Notes under the pieces: generated by a model | The model's database searches: none | What the model was told of the DNA's origin: nothing | Seen by the model: the letters and a program-made list of their open reading frames with translations, nothing else | Assembly (NCBI RefSeq): GCF_014697025.1 | Contig: NZ_JACJRC010000011.1 | Coordinates: 1-64,000, forward strand | Source of the DNA: Alkalinema sp. FACHB-956 | Lineage (GTDB): Bacteria > Cyanobacteriota > Cyanobacteriia > Leptolyngbyales > Leptolyngbyaceae | Length of the DNA: 64,000 nt | Direction of reading: 5' to 3' | Made by a program: the position numbers and the translations under genes | Shown here: in pieces, positions 55,545-64,000 of the stretch | Numbering within the stretch: position 1 is the first letter of the stretch | Layout of the letters: every line of letters begins with the position of its first letter

Positions 55545-56861
55545 ATGAATCGCTGTGTAACATTGGCATTTGTGGGGGATATTCGCCTCGGGGCAGGTAT
55601 TCAGCAAGATTTATGCTGGCGATCGAGTGTTTCGTTTTGGGACGGTGCATTACCCATTTTCCAACAAGCGCAAGCGGTCTTTGCCAACTTAGAAGGGGAG
55701 ATTGAGGCAACGGTGCCGACTGTCTCTGAAGTGACGTTGGCAACGGGAAACTCCTTTCCATCAGAGACCGATTTCAGCGCACCCGCTACCCAACTGTTAC
55801 AAGCAGCCAATATTCAATTCGTCAGTCTAGCGAATAATCACACACTCGATTGGACTCACCAGCGGCTTGGAAACACCATGCAGTCTTTGGATGCCGCCCA
55901 GATTGCCTATGCGGGAGCCGGAACAACAGCAACCCGCGCTGCGCTGCCCATCAGACTGAATATTGCCTCACTAGAAACGGGCATTTTGGCCTATAGTGGC
56001 CGGGAGACGCCTAGCTTGCAGCCACACTCCGGGGAGAAGCAACAGGAGAAGCAACAGGAGAAGCAAGATAAGAATCAGCATCCTGAAAGGTCTAATAAAA
56101 ATCACCTTCAAAACCATAGCTATGTCAATACGATCACATTACCTAAGATACGATCGAACATTCATCAAGAAACACTTAACCATACAAAAGAAAAACAGTT
56201 AGGAGAATGGGAATATACTTCCGCTAAGATGGATCAGAAGAATGGAAAAACTGCACAGTCTATTCACGGGAAAAATCAAGAACTGTTGAATCGTTCAACG
56301 GATCAGCCTTCCCTCAAAGAGCCCCCTGCCCCGACAGATTTCCCCCACTCCACGCTAAATCACATCGAACAAACCATCAAACGCTTACGCAATGAGGGAG
56401 TAGAGCTGATCATCTTATCCATCCATTGGGGACCCAGCCTCGAAATCTCTCCTTCTAAGGAATTCCGATCGCTTGCCCATCGCCTCATCGATCTCGGGGT
56501 CGATATTCTCCATGGCCATGGAACACATATTTTTCAAGCCGTGGAAGTCTACCATCGCAAACTGATTCTTTACAACACGGGTGATATTCTGAGCGATGCC
56601 CCGATCGATCCCCGCATTCGCAATGATTGGTCATTTATTTTCTTAGTCGATCTCGATCGGGAAGGCATTCAACGGCTCAGAATGGTTCCAGTGCATTTGC
56701 ACTATGCCAATATTGAATTAGCCAAGCATGAGGTCTTCGACGCCATCTGCCATCGGATGCAATCTCTCTGTGCTGAGTTTCAAACCGAAGCCATCCGAAC
56801 CCAAGAAGGTCTAGTTGTTGATGTTTGTCACCCTAGCAAACATTGTCTCTATGTTTCGTGA
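55545..56861 (+). CDS. CapA-like metallophosphatase family protein
   Basis: A 438-aa CapA/PgsA-type protein (poly-gamma-glutamate synthesis family, calcineurin-like fold): LAFVGDIRLG, FANLEGEI, SLANNHTLDW, IILSIHWGPSLEISP, GVDILHGHGTHIFQAVE and YNTGDI. A hydrophilic Gln/Asn/Lys-rich insertion of about 110 residues (155-265) breaks the fold and is unlike the rest. No signal peptide is seen, which is unusual for CapA. Start ATG 55545. Function may be polymer-related or a stand-alone phosphatase. Confidence 0.82.
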   Translation: MNRCVTLAFVGDIRLGAGIQQDLCWRSSVSFWDGALPIFQQAQAVFANLEGEIEATVPTVSEVTLATGNSFPSETDFSAPATQLLQAANIQFVSLANNHTLDWTHQRLGNTMQSLDAAQIAYAGAGTTATRAALPIRLNIASLETGILAYSGRETPSLQPHSGEKQQEKQQEKQDKNQHPERSNKNHLQNHSYVNTITLPKIRSNIHQETLNHTKEKQLGEWEYTSAKMDQKNGKTAQSIHGKNQELLNRSTDQPSLKEPPAPTDFPHSTLNHIEQTIKRLRNEGVELIILSIHWGPSLEISPSKEFRSLAHRLIDLGVDILHGHGTHIFQAVEVYHRKLILYNTGDILSDAPIDPRIRNDWSFIFLVDLDREGIQRLRMVPVHLHYANIELAKHEVFDAICHRMQSLCAEFQTEAIRTQEGLVVDVCHPSKHCLYVS

Positions 56862-56970
56862 CGCCCGATCTTGTGACCCCTGATTGCATGATTTCGTGAC
56901 CCCTGATTGCGTGACCCCTTTCAGGAGGAAATTTCAAACTGCGCTTGGAATCCCACCGGAGGCAACCCAG

Positions 56971-57663
56971 ATGTCCACCCTATTTCACGATCGTCAAGAG
57001 GCCGGACAGTTATTGGCCAAAAAGCTCAAAGGATACACTCACCGTGAGAATGTGGTGGTGGTGGGCTTGCCTCGGGGGGGCGTCCCTGTGGCCTACGAAA
57101 TCGCTAAAGTTCTACAAGTCCCCCTCGATGTTTGTATTGTCCGGAAGTTAGGGATACCCGGTCACAAAGAGTTGGCCATGGGCGCGATCGCCTCCAATGG
57201 AGTGCGTTGGCTCAATTATCCGTTAATCAGTGATTGGCAAATTTCCAGTCAGGCGATCGAGGAAGTCGCAGCCAAGGAATTGCGAGAACTCCAGCGGCGA
57301 GATCGGGTTTACCGGGGCGATCGAGACCCCTGGAATGTCCAGAACGACTGTGTCATTGTTGTAGATGATGGACTTGCAACGGGAGCATCCATGCGGGCGG
57401 CCATCCATGTGATTGAACAGCAGCATCCAGCGGAAATCATTGTGGCGATACCTGTCGCCCCCCGCGAGACCGTGCAGCAATTCGCCCAAGAGGTCACACA
57501 AGTGATTTGTCTGGAAACCCCGACCCCCTTTCATGCGATCGGGCTATGGTACAAAAACTTTGCCCAGACCACGGATGAAGAAGTGTGTCACTTGCTGCAC
57601 AATTCCGATCTTCCCCCTTGGCCCACGGCCCATTCAGCCATGAAATCTAACCCAAAAGATTGA
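56971..57663 (+). CDS. Phosphoribosyltransferase
   Basis: A 230-aa type I phosphoribosyltransferase: LPRGGVPVAYEIA near the N-terminus and the PRPP loop VIVVDDGLATGASMRAA. The base substrate is unclear; such proteins are common in cyanobacteria. Start ATG 56971 (MSTLFHDRQEAGQLL) has GGAGG nine bases upstream; upstream in-frame codons to 56884 look like spacer with a direct repeat (TGACCCCTGATTGC). It follows the CapA-like gene by 110 bp. Confidence 0.85.
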   Translation: MSTLFHDRQEAGQLLAKKLKGYTHRENVVVVGLPRGGVPVAYEIAKVLQVPLDVCIVRKLGIPGHKELAMGAIASNGVRWLNYPLISDWQISSQAIEEVAAKELRELQRRDRVYRGDRDPWNVQNDCVIVVDDGLATGASMRAAIHVIEQQHPAEIIVAIPVAPRETVQQFAQEVTQVICLETPTPFHAIGLWYKNFAQTTDEEVCHLLHNSDLPPWPTAHSAMKSNPKD

Positions 57664-57698
57664 CAGGACTGCCTCAGACTTCTACGATTAACACCTAG

Positions 57699-57717
57699 AA
57701 TGATAATGATTATCATT
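57699..57717. promoter_or_regulatory. Zur box upstream of znuA
   Basis: AATGATAATGATTATCATT is a perfect 9-1-9 palindrome 99 bp before znuA. It fits the Fur/Zur consensus and is very likely the Zur operator of the zinc uptake gene. Confidence 0.85.
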
Positions 57718-57815
57718 TCTTGCTAATGAACACCAACGACGGTGAATGCTGGTGAATACTGGTGATCCACTGAACCTAGTTGAGTTGAATTCAAGTTAAG
57801 TTGAATTAGAAGTCT

Positions 57816-59003
57816 ATGCATTATCCTCGCTTGCTACGGTCTCGAGTTGAGATCACCCCATCCTCCGATCGTTCCACAGGCTTCTCCACAGGACTTGCGT
57901 CTTTCCGCCAGGTCGGATCGGTATTGGCAATGGTTGCTGGGGCCACCACCCTCGGTTTGCTAACGGGTTGCACGGGCACTCAATCCCCCAACGCACCCAC
58001 CAATGCCCCTAACACCACCGTCAATGCCCCAGGCAATCCAGCAGGCAATCCAGCGTCTCTCAACGTTGTCGCGACGACCAGTGTGCTCTGCGACTTAACC
58101 CAACGGATTGCCCGATCTTCAGATAAACCCACAGTTAACCTCAATTGTTTAGTCAAAGCAGGACAGGATCCCCATACCTATCAGCCCAATCCCGCCGATC
58201 GAAAAGCCATTGAAGATGCAGACATTATTTTCTACGGGGGGTATGGCTTTGAACCCGACCTTGTGCAGTTGGTCAAAGCCGCACCCAATTCGATTACAAA
58301 ACTTGCCGTCCACGAACTAGCAGTCCCTAAACCCTTACAGGGAGGGCATCATCACCACGGCGATGGGCACGATAGCCATAGTGATCAACCAGAGAACGCC
58401 GCTGAGGGCAAATCCGCAGAAAAAGAAGAACCGGCGGGCGCAGAAGAAGCCGATCCCCATGTTTGGCACAATGCACAAAACGGCATTCAAATGGTGAAAG
58501 TCATTGAAACAGCCCTCGCCAAAGCTGATCCTAGCAATGCTGCCCTCTATGCCAAAAATGCGAAAACCATCGCCGATCGCTTAACCAAGGTCGATGGCTG
58601 GATCAAAACCTCGATCGCCACAATTCCCGCCAATGCCCGTAAATTGATTACGACTCACGATGCTTTGGGGTACTATTCCGCAGCCTATGGGATCCCAGTG
58701 GAAGGCGCGCTCCAAGGCATCAGCACCGATGAACAAGCCACTCCCACCCAAGTAAAAAGCTTAGTTGATGCAGTCAAAGCCGCCCAAGTTCCCAGCATTT
58801 TCGCAGAAAAAACCGTAAACCCAGCGCTGATCCAGACCGTAGCCCGCGACGCTGGAGTCAAAGTCGCCGATCGGGCACTCTTTGCCGATGGGGTAGGAGA
58901 GGCAGGGTCTGGTGCAGAAACCTATGAAGAGATGCTAATGGCCAATACTAAAACGATCGTAACAGGGCTAGGAGGAACCCTTACAGACCTGAAGCTTCCC
59001 TAA
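57816..59003 (+). CDS. znuA: Zinc ABC transporter substrate-binding lipoprotein ZnuA
   Basis: A 395-aa cluster A-I solute-binding protein. A long N-terminus leads to a hydrophobic segment and lipobox LLTGC (Cys52). Zinc ligands: QDPHTYQ, the His-rich loop GGHHHHGDGHDSHSDQ (about 176-192), DPHVWHNA, THDALGYYS, and the final glutamate/aspartate region. It binds Zn in the periplasm for ZnuBC, which are not in this window. A Zur box upstream and a terminator downstream frame the gene. Confidence 0.92.
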   Translation: MHYPRLLRSRVEITPSSDRSTGFSTGLASFRQVGSVLAMVAGATTLGLLTGCTGTQSPNAPTNAPNTTVNAPGNPAGNPASLNVVATTSVLCDLTQRIARSSDKPTVNLNCLVKAGQDPHTYQPNPADRKAIEDADIIFYGGYGFEPDLVQLVKAAPNSITKLAVHELAVPKPLQGGHHHHGDGHDSHSDQPENAAEGKSAEKEEPAGAEEADPHVWHNAQNGIQMVKVIETALAKADPSNAALYAKNAKTIADRLTKVDGWIKTSIATIPANARKLITTHDALGYYSAAYGIPVEGALQGISTDEQATPTQVKSLVDAVKAAQVPSIFAEKTVNPALIQTVARDAGVKVADRALFADGVGEAGSGAETYEEMLMANTKTIVTGLGGTLTDLKLP

Positions 59004-59039
59004 AAGAACGAGATCAACAAAGAACATGAGCCGGGCAGA

Positions 59040-59060
59040 GTCCCCTGACCTTCAGGGGAC
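59040..59060. terminator. Bidirectional terminator after znuA
   Basis: GTCCCCTGA (59040-59048) pairs with TCAGGGGAC (59052-59060), a 9-bp perfect stem with a 3-nt loop, followed by ATTCTC. It separates convergent znuA and the debranching enzyme gene. Confidence 0.7.
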
Positions 59061-59113
59061 ATTCTCATATGCATTCAATGACTAGATGCCCCACTGACGG
59101 AACCTGTGCAGTA

Positions 59114-61561
59114 TTAGGCCTCAATGACAACTCGCAAATTTCCCCGTTTGCGGGTAACTCGGCAGGCGGTGGCATTGCTGGGAAGATCGGCTTGTGCAGC
59201 ACCTTCGCGCACAAATTCCAAATCTAAGAGCGTCGAACCCACCCGTAAGTTTTTCAGGGAGAGAGATTGAATGGCGCTGGGTAATGCAGGATCAATAATC
59301 CGGACATGATTCCCCGGTGCATCGGGTACCAGATTAATCATCATATGCAGTAACTGGAAAACGGTTCCCGTTGCCCAAGCTTGGGGTGAGCAAGCCACTG
59401 GATATTGCACGGGGGCGCTGTCGCCGATGCGTTCATAGCCACAGAATAATTCCGGCGGACGCTGGTAGGGCTGATGCAGGGTCATATCCAGGATGCCCTG
59501 GGCGACTTCTAAAGCTTGATCGATTAAGCCGATCGATCTCAGCCCTAGGGTGATCAAACTATTATCATGGGGCCAGACAGAACCGACGTGATAGCCCATG
59601 GGATTGTAGGCGGGGGATTGACTACTGAGGGTGCGAATGCCCCAACCGTTGAACATATCCGGCGCTTGCAAACGTTCCGCAACGCTACGGGCCTTATCTG
59701 GAGTCAAGATCCCAAGATTCAAACAATGGCCAGGATTAGAGGTAATGCTATCAACGGGATTCCCCTCACCATCGAGGGCCAGGGCACAGTAATCGAGATC
59801 CGCCATCCAGAAATCACGATTAAAGCGTTCTTGCAGATCGCGCGCTTCCTCTTGCCAACGATCGGCCAGGTCAATCCGCTTTTTAATCCGTGCAATTTCA
59901 CTCAACCGAACCTTCGCAGCATAGACATAGGCTTGCACTTCGCAGAGGGCGATCGAGCCTTTTGCCATTTGACCTTGGCGATCGACAATACAATCCCCAG
60001 AATCTTTCCATCCCTGATTTTGCAATCCCCGTTTAGACCGACGATTGTAGGCCAAATAGCCTGTTTCGCGGCAATTACGATCGATCCAATCCATGGCCGC
60101 AAGGGCATTATCCCACAGCTGTTCTAGCGTTTCACAATCATGTGTCCAAGCGTAGTATTCTGCATAGAGCATCAACCACAAGGGCGTTGCATCGATCGTT
60201 CCATAGTAAGGCGTATGGGGAATTTCCTGACAACGAGCCATTTCTCCAAACCGCAATTCATGGAGAATTTTTCCAGATTCTTCATCGCGCCAATCATCAT
60301 CAATCTTGCCCTGGTAATGCGCCAAAATATTCAGCGTATCCCGAGCGATCGTTGGATCTAAAATCAAAGTTTGCGATGCAGCGATGATGGAATCGCGACC
60401 AAACAAGGTGGAAAACCAAGGCACCCCCGCAGAGAGAACCTTACGGGCATCAAACGTTTGCCGCAACAGATAAACATCCTGTTCCGCCCGTTCAATAATT
60501 TGGTTGATTGCTTTGTTGTCGGTACGAATTTGAGTAATCGCCGATCGCCATTCCTGTTCCTCCAACAATTCCGCTGCTTTGGCTTGCATTAATGTCATGG
60601 GCGTATGAACATTCGAAGCCGGTTGATGGTCAATCAGCATTTTCAGCCGATAGCCCAACTTTAATGTTTCATGGGATGCTAGTCGGACTGTCCAAAGCGC
60701 AGTATAGCCCTTTAGGGAATCTGGCAAACGATGCAGAAATTCAATTTGGGCTTCCATGACTGACCCATCCAGTCCTTGGTAAGCCATCGTCAATTCTGAG
60801 GGACCTTGGCTCAAGATATAAGATGCAGACTGAGGCGCAGACTGAGGCGCAGACTGAAGCGCAGACTGAAGCGCAGACTGGGCGCTGGGATCAGACTCCG
60901 CAGCAGGTTCCCGGAAAGAGTCTACGGAATGGTCTGAGGATGAGACCGCCGCAAGAACTTTGGAGGGAGACTGGGTTACAGGGATTTCGACTTCACGGAG
61001 GAGTTGTCCTCGGCACTGGCGATCGAAGCCCCGCACTTCAAAGAGATCCACAAAATCAGCATCAAAGCTGAGGCTGAGTTCAAATTGAATCGTCTGGGTA
61101 CTGTAGTTAGTCAGGGTGATTTCTTCGAATAATCCGCCATTTAAGACCATTTCCCGCTGAATACCTAGGGTTTCAGCCGGAATCGTCTGATTTTCTGCTT
61201 GGGCAGCAGGGGCGTCGGGAAAAGCGACACTACTTTCCAGTCGCGGATTGGTGCAAAGGACAAAGAGAGCAAACCCCTTCTGGGCATTACTACTCAGCAG
61301 AATCGGCGATCGACCATCGATTTGGAGTTCTAACCGACTCAGAAACCGGGTATCTCGGCAAAATAACCCTAAACTCGTAACCGCTTCATCGACATTGCAA
61401 CCGGAGATATTTCCCAGCGTATCGCTGATCAGAAATAGATCATCATCCTTAAGGGTGAGGGTCGGTTGCATGCGATCGGTCACCGCACAGGCCCATTCTG
61501 GAATGGGTAAGCGATCGGCAGGAATGAATGTCTTTCCGTTAAGTTCAACAAGATCTGACAT
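59114..61561 (-). CDS. Glycogen debranching-type amylo-alpha-1,6-glucosidase
   Basis: An 815-aa protein of the amylo-alpha-1,6-glucosidase type: an N-terminal GDE_N-like beta domain (about 15-350, ISDTLGNISG, FCRDTRFLSRLELQ) and a C-terminal (alpha/alpha)6 barrel (about 360-720: AGVPWFSTLFGRDSIIAA, YYGTIDATPLWLMLYAEY, GSVWPHDNSLI). Such proteins process glycogen or other glucans and sugars in cyanobacteria. Start ATG 61561 (MSDLVELNGKTF). A Ser/Ala/Gln-rich linker (about 225-250) is coded by 12-bp repeats at 60823-60880. Confidence 0.88.
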   Translation of the reverse strand: MSDLVELNGKTFIPADRLPIPEWACAVTDRMQPTLTLKDDDLFLISDTLGNISGCNVDEAVTSLGLFCRDTRFLSRLELQIDGRSPILLSSNAQKGFALFVLCTNPRLESSVAFPDAPAAQAENQTIPAETLGIQREMVLNGGLFEEITLTNYSTQTIQFELSLSFDADFVDLFEVRGFDRQCRGQLLREVEIPVTQSPSKVLAAVSSSDHSVDSFREPAAESDPSAQSALQSALQSAPQSAPQSASYILSQGPSELTMAYQGLDGSVMEAQIEFLHRLPDSLKGYTALWTVRLASHETLKLGYRLKMLIDHQPASNVHTPMTLMQAKAAELLEEQEWRSAITQIRTDNKAINQIIERAEQDVYLLRQTFDARKVLSAGVPWFSTLFGRDSIIAASQTLILDPTIARDTLNILAHYQGKIDDDWRDEESGKILHELRFGEMARCQEIPHTPYYGTIDATPLWLMLYAEYYAWTHDCETLEQLWDNALAAMDWIDRNCRETGYLAYNRRSKRGLQNQGWKDSGDCIVDRQGQMAKGSIALCEVQAYVYAAKVRLSEIARIKKRIDLADRWQEEARDLQERFNRDFWMADLDYCALALDGEGNPVDSITSNPGHCLNLGILTPDKARSVAERLQAPDMFNGWGIRTLSSQSPAYNPMGYHVGSVWPHDNSLITLGLRSIGLIDQALEVAQGILDMTLHQPYQRPPELFCGYERIGDSAPVQYPVACSPQAWATGTVFQLLHMMINLVPDAPGNHVRIIDPALPSAIQSLSLKNLRVGSTLLDLEFVREGAAQADLPSNATACRVTRKRGNLRVVIEA
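60823..60880 (-). repeat. 12-bp tandem repeat in debranching gene
   Basis: About five units of GACTGAGGCGCA or GACTGAAGCGCA encode a QSAL/QSAP linker. Unit length is four codons, so copy-number changes keep the frame. Confidence 0.85.
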
Positions 61562-61824
61562 GGGACACAGAACTTTTGGCAATGGATTGAGAGGGCTGAA
61601 GAAAGAAGATTTTATTCGTAAGAAATTATGTTCAGTGTTGTGAGGGTATTACAAGCACTAAACTGGATTACTGACCTACAGTTTACAACTCCAACCGTTT
61701 TTGCGAAGGAAGCAGAGGCAGAATTTAATTTTTTACTTATAGAATATTCCAAAAAAGAAGAACCTTAATTCCAGCAAAATTCCAGAGAAGCCGCTTCCTG
61801 TTGCACCTAGGATGTGATGGCACA

Positions 61825-61883
61825 GACACCCACTAGACACCCACTAGACACCCACTAGACGCCCACTAGACGCCCACTAGACA
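61825..61883. repeat. 11-bp tandem repeat
   Basis: Five consecutive 11-bp units ending in CCCACTAG, with A/G variation at one site. Non-coding. Confidence 0.85.
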
Positions 61884-62243
61884 CCAAAAAGAAGACAAGA
61901 ATACTCACGATTGTCTGATATCAAGTTTTTGCCAGTAGAAATTATCAGAGAATAATGTCAGAGAACAAAAATATTTCGAAACCAATTAGTTATCGAATGA
62001 AATCTTTTTATTTAAAAATTAATAGAGAGGTATTGGAAATCGTCGATGCGATCCCTTTACCTCTCACAGCAGCCCAAATCTACGTTGTGAATCAAACCGG
62101 GGTTAGAACATCAGGATTAGAGCACTAGGGTTAGAAGATCAGGGTTAAACATGTCAGCACATGGCACATAGATTCGGAGGAATCGACGATTTTCTAATGT
62201 TTTTTTAACAATGTAGTAACGGTGAATGAATATCTCCGCATCA

Positions 62244-62285
62244 GCTAACTCATCAGCTAGCTCGTAAGCTAACTAATGAGCTAAC
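62244..62285. repeat. Imperfect hairpin
   Basis: The arms GCTAACTCATCAGCTAGCTC (62244-62263) and the reverse complement of 62266-62285 differ at five positions, all C/T or A/G changes. It may be a terminator-like or dispersed element. Confidence 0.5.
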
Positions 62286-62355
62286 GAACGCAGTCACTAA
62301 CGAACTCACTCATGGTTTCCTAACATTTAGCGGATAAGCGATCCGACCCATGGCA

Positions 62356-63432
62356 CTATCGAGTTAAGCTTGTCGCTTGATGGAGATGACCATTCTGCGC
62401 GAAACGCTCTGCCAGGATTTGTTGGTAAACCGCTTCGTAGCGATCGGTCATGCATTGCACACTAAAATGCTGAATGACATGATTCCGACAGCCAGCCCGA
62501 TCGAGTTCCGCAGCCTTAGGAATCGCCGCAACACAGTCCTCCAAGGTATCGCAAAGGAAGCCGCTCGTACCATGGGCGATCACCTCTGGGGTAGACCCTA
62601 GGCGGAAGGCAATCACCGGGGTTCCCGCCGCCATCGATTCCACCATGACCAAACCAAAGGGTTCCCGCCAGGTAATGGGAAACAGGGTTGCCACTGCATT
62701 GCCCATCAATTCATTTTTCATGACATGATCAGCTTCACCCAAATATTCAATCTGTTTTCCATCAATCAGAGGCTTCACGTCCTGCTCAAAATACTGGACA
62801 TCTACCACATCCACCTTGCCCGCCAACTTCAGCTTCCAGCCAGCAGCTTTAGCAATCTGAATGGCTAGATGAGTCCCTTTTTCTGGAGAAATTCGACCTA
62901 AAAAGGCCAAATAAGGCTCTTCATCAGGCTTCGCATAAAAGCGATGGCTATCCACGTCAATGCCGTTATAAACCGTCGCAACGCAGTTCAATCCTAAGCG
63001 AGGTTCGCGTTGAGTGTTGGAAATGCTGACATAGGGCTGGTCTTTGGCGTAGGTGAACAGCTTTTCGTTATCGGGGGTGAAAATACCATGCAAAGTGTGA
63101 ACCGTAGGCGTTTTCACCAGCCCCGCATAGGGAAGCGCTGCACACCCCATATGGGAATGAATCACGTCAAATTCTCGGGCGCGTCCGTACACTTGACTCA
63201 GTTGCAGCATTTCATAAATGCCTGCTTCTCGCACATCAGGATCAAGGCGAAGGGCACGGGGATGAACGGAATCTAATTTGGCCAACGTGACGGAATCACC
63301 CGATGCAAACAGAGTGACTTCGTGTCCTCGTCGCACCAGTTCATCCGTCAGCAAACCCACAACTAGCTCGATTCCACCATAACCAGGGGGGGGAACCCTT
63401 TCCCACAGGGGAGCAATTTGAGCAATCCGCAT
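62356..63432 (-). CDS. Family 4 glycosyltransferase
   Basis: A 358-aa GT-B fold glycosyltransferase (GT4): N-terminal RIAQIAPLWERVPPPGYGGIE, FLGRISPEKGTHLAI at the domain border, and the EX7E motif EPFGLVMVESMAAGTPVIA (Glu ligands of the nucleotide sugar). Start ATG 63432 has TTAGGAGG upstream. The donor and acceptor cannot be named; roles in polysaccharide or glycolipid synthesis are typical. Confidence 0.88.
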   Translation of the reverse strand: MRIAQIAPLWERVPPPGYGGIELVVGLLTDELVRRGHEVTLFASGDSVTLAKLDSVHPRALRLDPDVREAGIYEMLQLSQVYGRAREFDVIHSHMGCAALPYAGLVKTPTVHTLHGIFTPDNEKLFTYAKDQPYVSISNTQREPRLGLNCVATVYNGIDVDSHRFYAKPDEEPYLAFLGRISPEKGTHLAIQIAKAAGWKLKLAGKVDVVDVQYFEQDVKPLIDGKQIEYLGEADHVMKNELMGNAVATLFPITWREPFGLVMVESMAAGTPVIAFRLGSTPEVIAHGTSGFLCDTLEDCVAAIPKAAELDRAGCRNHVIQHFSVQCMTDRYEAVYQQILAERFAQNGHLHQATSLTR

Positions 63433-63838
63433 AGCAAACCTCCTAAGATAAAACGCAAACAAGAAACTGAATGCTGCCTGTAACAGAGTTGTGTTTGAAT
63501 TAATTGGATTGAGAGCTAAGTTTGGGAATACTAAACGAAAATTTAGGTAAAAATACCGGGTTTCGTCAATTCGGGTATTGCGATCGACCTAGTACGGAAA
63601 TTTCGCCATCGTTCTTCCCATCAGTTCCCCCCTAGGGATGTTCCTAACCCAAGGGGGTGAAAGGCAGTTCTATCAAGGGGGATAGAGACTTTTAAAATCT
63701 CTATCTGGGTGCACAGATTGGATGGATATCATTAGATTAGGTAGTCGTTCCATAACGCTATGAACTGGGTTAAGGCAACCATTCAGGAAAGTCGTTAAGA
63801 ATACATTTGATTAAAAAATATCTATTCAAGCGACTACT
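63433..63838. other. Intergenic region
   Basis: A 406-bp gap upstream of the glycosyltransferase gene. It includes a GC-rich CCCCCCTAGGGA/AAGGGGGT pair near 63628-63660. No gene or RNA is recognised. Confidence 0.5.
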
Positions 63839-64000
63839 TTAAAGATCGTATTGACGGTCTCCTTTCACAATGTCTAGAAACAGTAACCCTAGCAAACCTA
63901 GACTGAATATGATGCCGCTCCCAACAATCAGCGGTAATGCCAAATAGCGCACAACTAAAGCAATTAAGGCCCAAATCACCACTAAGACATAGGCCCGATC
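63839..64000 (-). CDS. Small membrane protein, partial at window end
   Basis: The minus strand is open from the window edge to a TAA at 63839-63841 (53 residues seen). The peptide DRAYVLVVIWALIALVVRYL...GSGIIFSLGLLGLLFLDIVKGDRQYDL has two membrane helices. The start lies beyond 64000. I do not recognise a named family; it looks like a conserved cyanobacterial small membrane protein. Confidence 0.6.
   Translation of the reverse strand, partial: DRAYVLVVIWALIALVVRYLALPLIVGSGIIFSLGLLGLLFLDIVKGDRQYDL

Larger units (their letters stand above)
61562..62355. other. Intergenic region with tandem repeats and hairpin
   Basis: A 794-bp gap. It has about five units of an 11-bp repeat (ACACCCACTAG or ACGCCCACTAG, 61825-61883), and an imperfect 20-bp inverted repeat (62244-62263 with 62266-62285) with mismatches that are all transitions. 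No coding frame with a family is visible. Confidence 0.55.

Overview
The window comes from a cyanobacterium, most likely a filamentous, phycoerythrin-containing, chromatically acclimating type of Leptolyngbya-like character. The evidence is a near-complete set of phycobilisome genes (phycoerythrin, phycocyanin, rod and rod-core linkers, phycoerythrobilin synthesis, at least nine bilin lyase or lyase-like genes, NblA), an IsiA-type chlorophyll protein, and many HIP1-like GCGATCGC octamers. Genus and species cannot be fixed from the sequence alone.

Layout. 1-2.7 kb is a graveyard of insertion sequences (IS200/IS605, IS630, an IS982 copy with an in-frame stop, and fragments of two more). 2.8-7.4 kb holds three two-component genes that match the complementary chromatic acclimation pathway in order rcaC-rcaE-rcaF. 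7.7-20.5 kb is the phycoerythrin island: cpeC-cpeD linkers, cpeR regulator, a lyase-pebA-pebB unit, a pentapeptide-repeat protein, a HEAT protein, cpeS-cpeT-(76-aa protein)-cpeF, and the divergent cpeB-cpeA-cpeY-cpeZ operon. 21.0-23.5 kb encodes an unusual telomere-resolvase-like protein with a duplicated, partly degenerate catalytic core. 23.7-31.5 kb is the phycocyanin side: nblA, a CpcS-type lyase, a putative metalloprotease, cpcG, cpcB-cpcA, cpcE-cpcF and a divergent phycobiliprotein paralogue.

31.5-48.9 kb is mixed metabolism and stress: an M20 amidohydrolase, a GCS2-type ligase, a sucrase/ferredoxin-like protein, isiA with a divergent isiC-like hydrolase, two Crp-type regulators (one frameshifted), UspA, Uma2, NIL-domain and UPF0182 proteins, a CobW zinc GTPase behind a Zur-like palindrome, a WD40 protein and a lipase. 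49-53.2 kb is a compact [NiFe]-hydrogenase locus with no diaphorase genes, a shortened HypA-like protein, a maturation protease and two unusual membrane-associated proteins. 53.4-64 kb has a second RcaC-like regulator, a CapA-like protein, a phosphoribosyltransferase, znuA behind another Zur-like box, a glycogen-debranching-type enzyme, a glycosyltransferase and the end of a small membrane protein.

How the parts work together (inference from family knowledge): RcaE would sense green/red light and signal through RcaF and RcaC; cpeR and a leader hairpin in front of cpeC would add further control; pebA/pebB make phycoerythrobilin; CpeS, CpeT, CpeF and CpeY/Z attach it to the cysteines of CpeA/CpeB; CpeC/CpeD build the rods; CpcG docks the rods to the core; NblA triggers dismantling. 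The points most worth a second look are the orphan hydrogenase locus, the duplicated telomere-resolvase-like protein, the compact rca-cpe-peb-cpc arrangement with its leader hairpin, and the reciprocal decay of receiver domains in the two RcaC-like paralogues.
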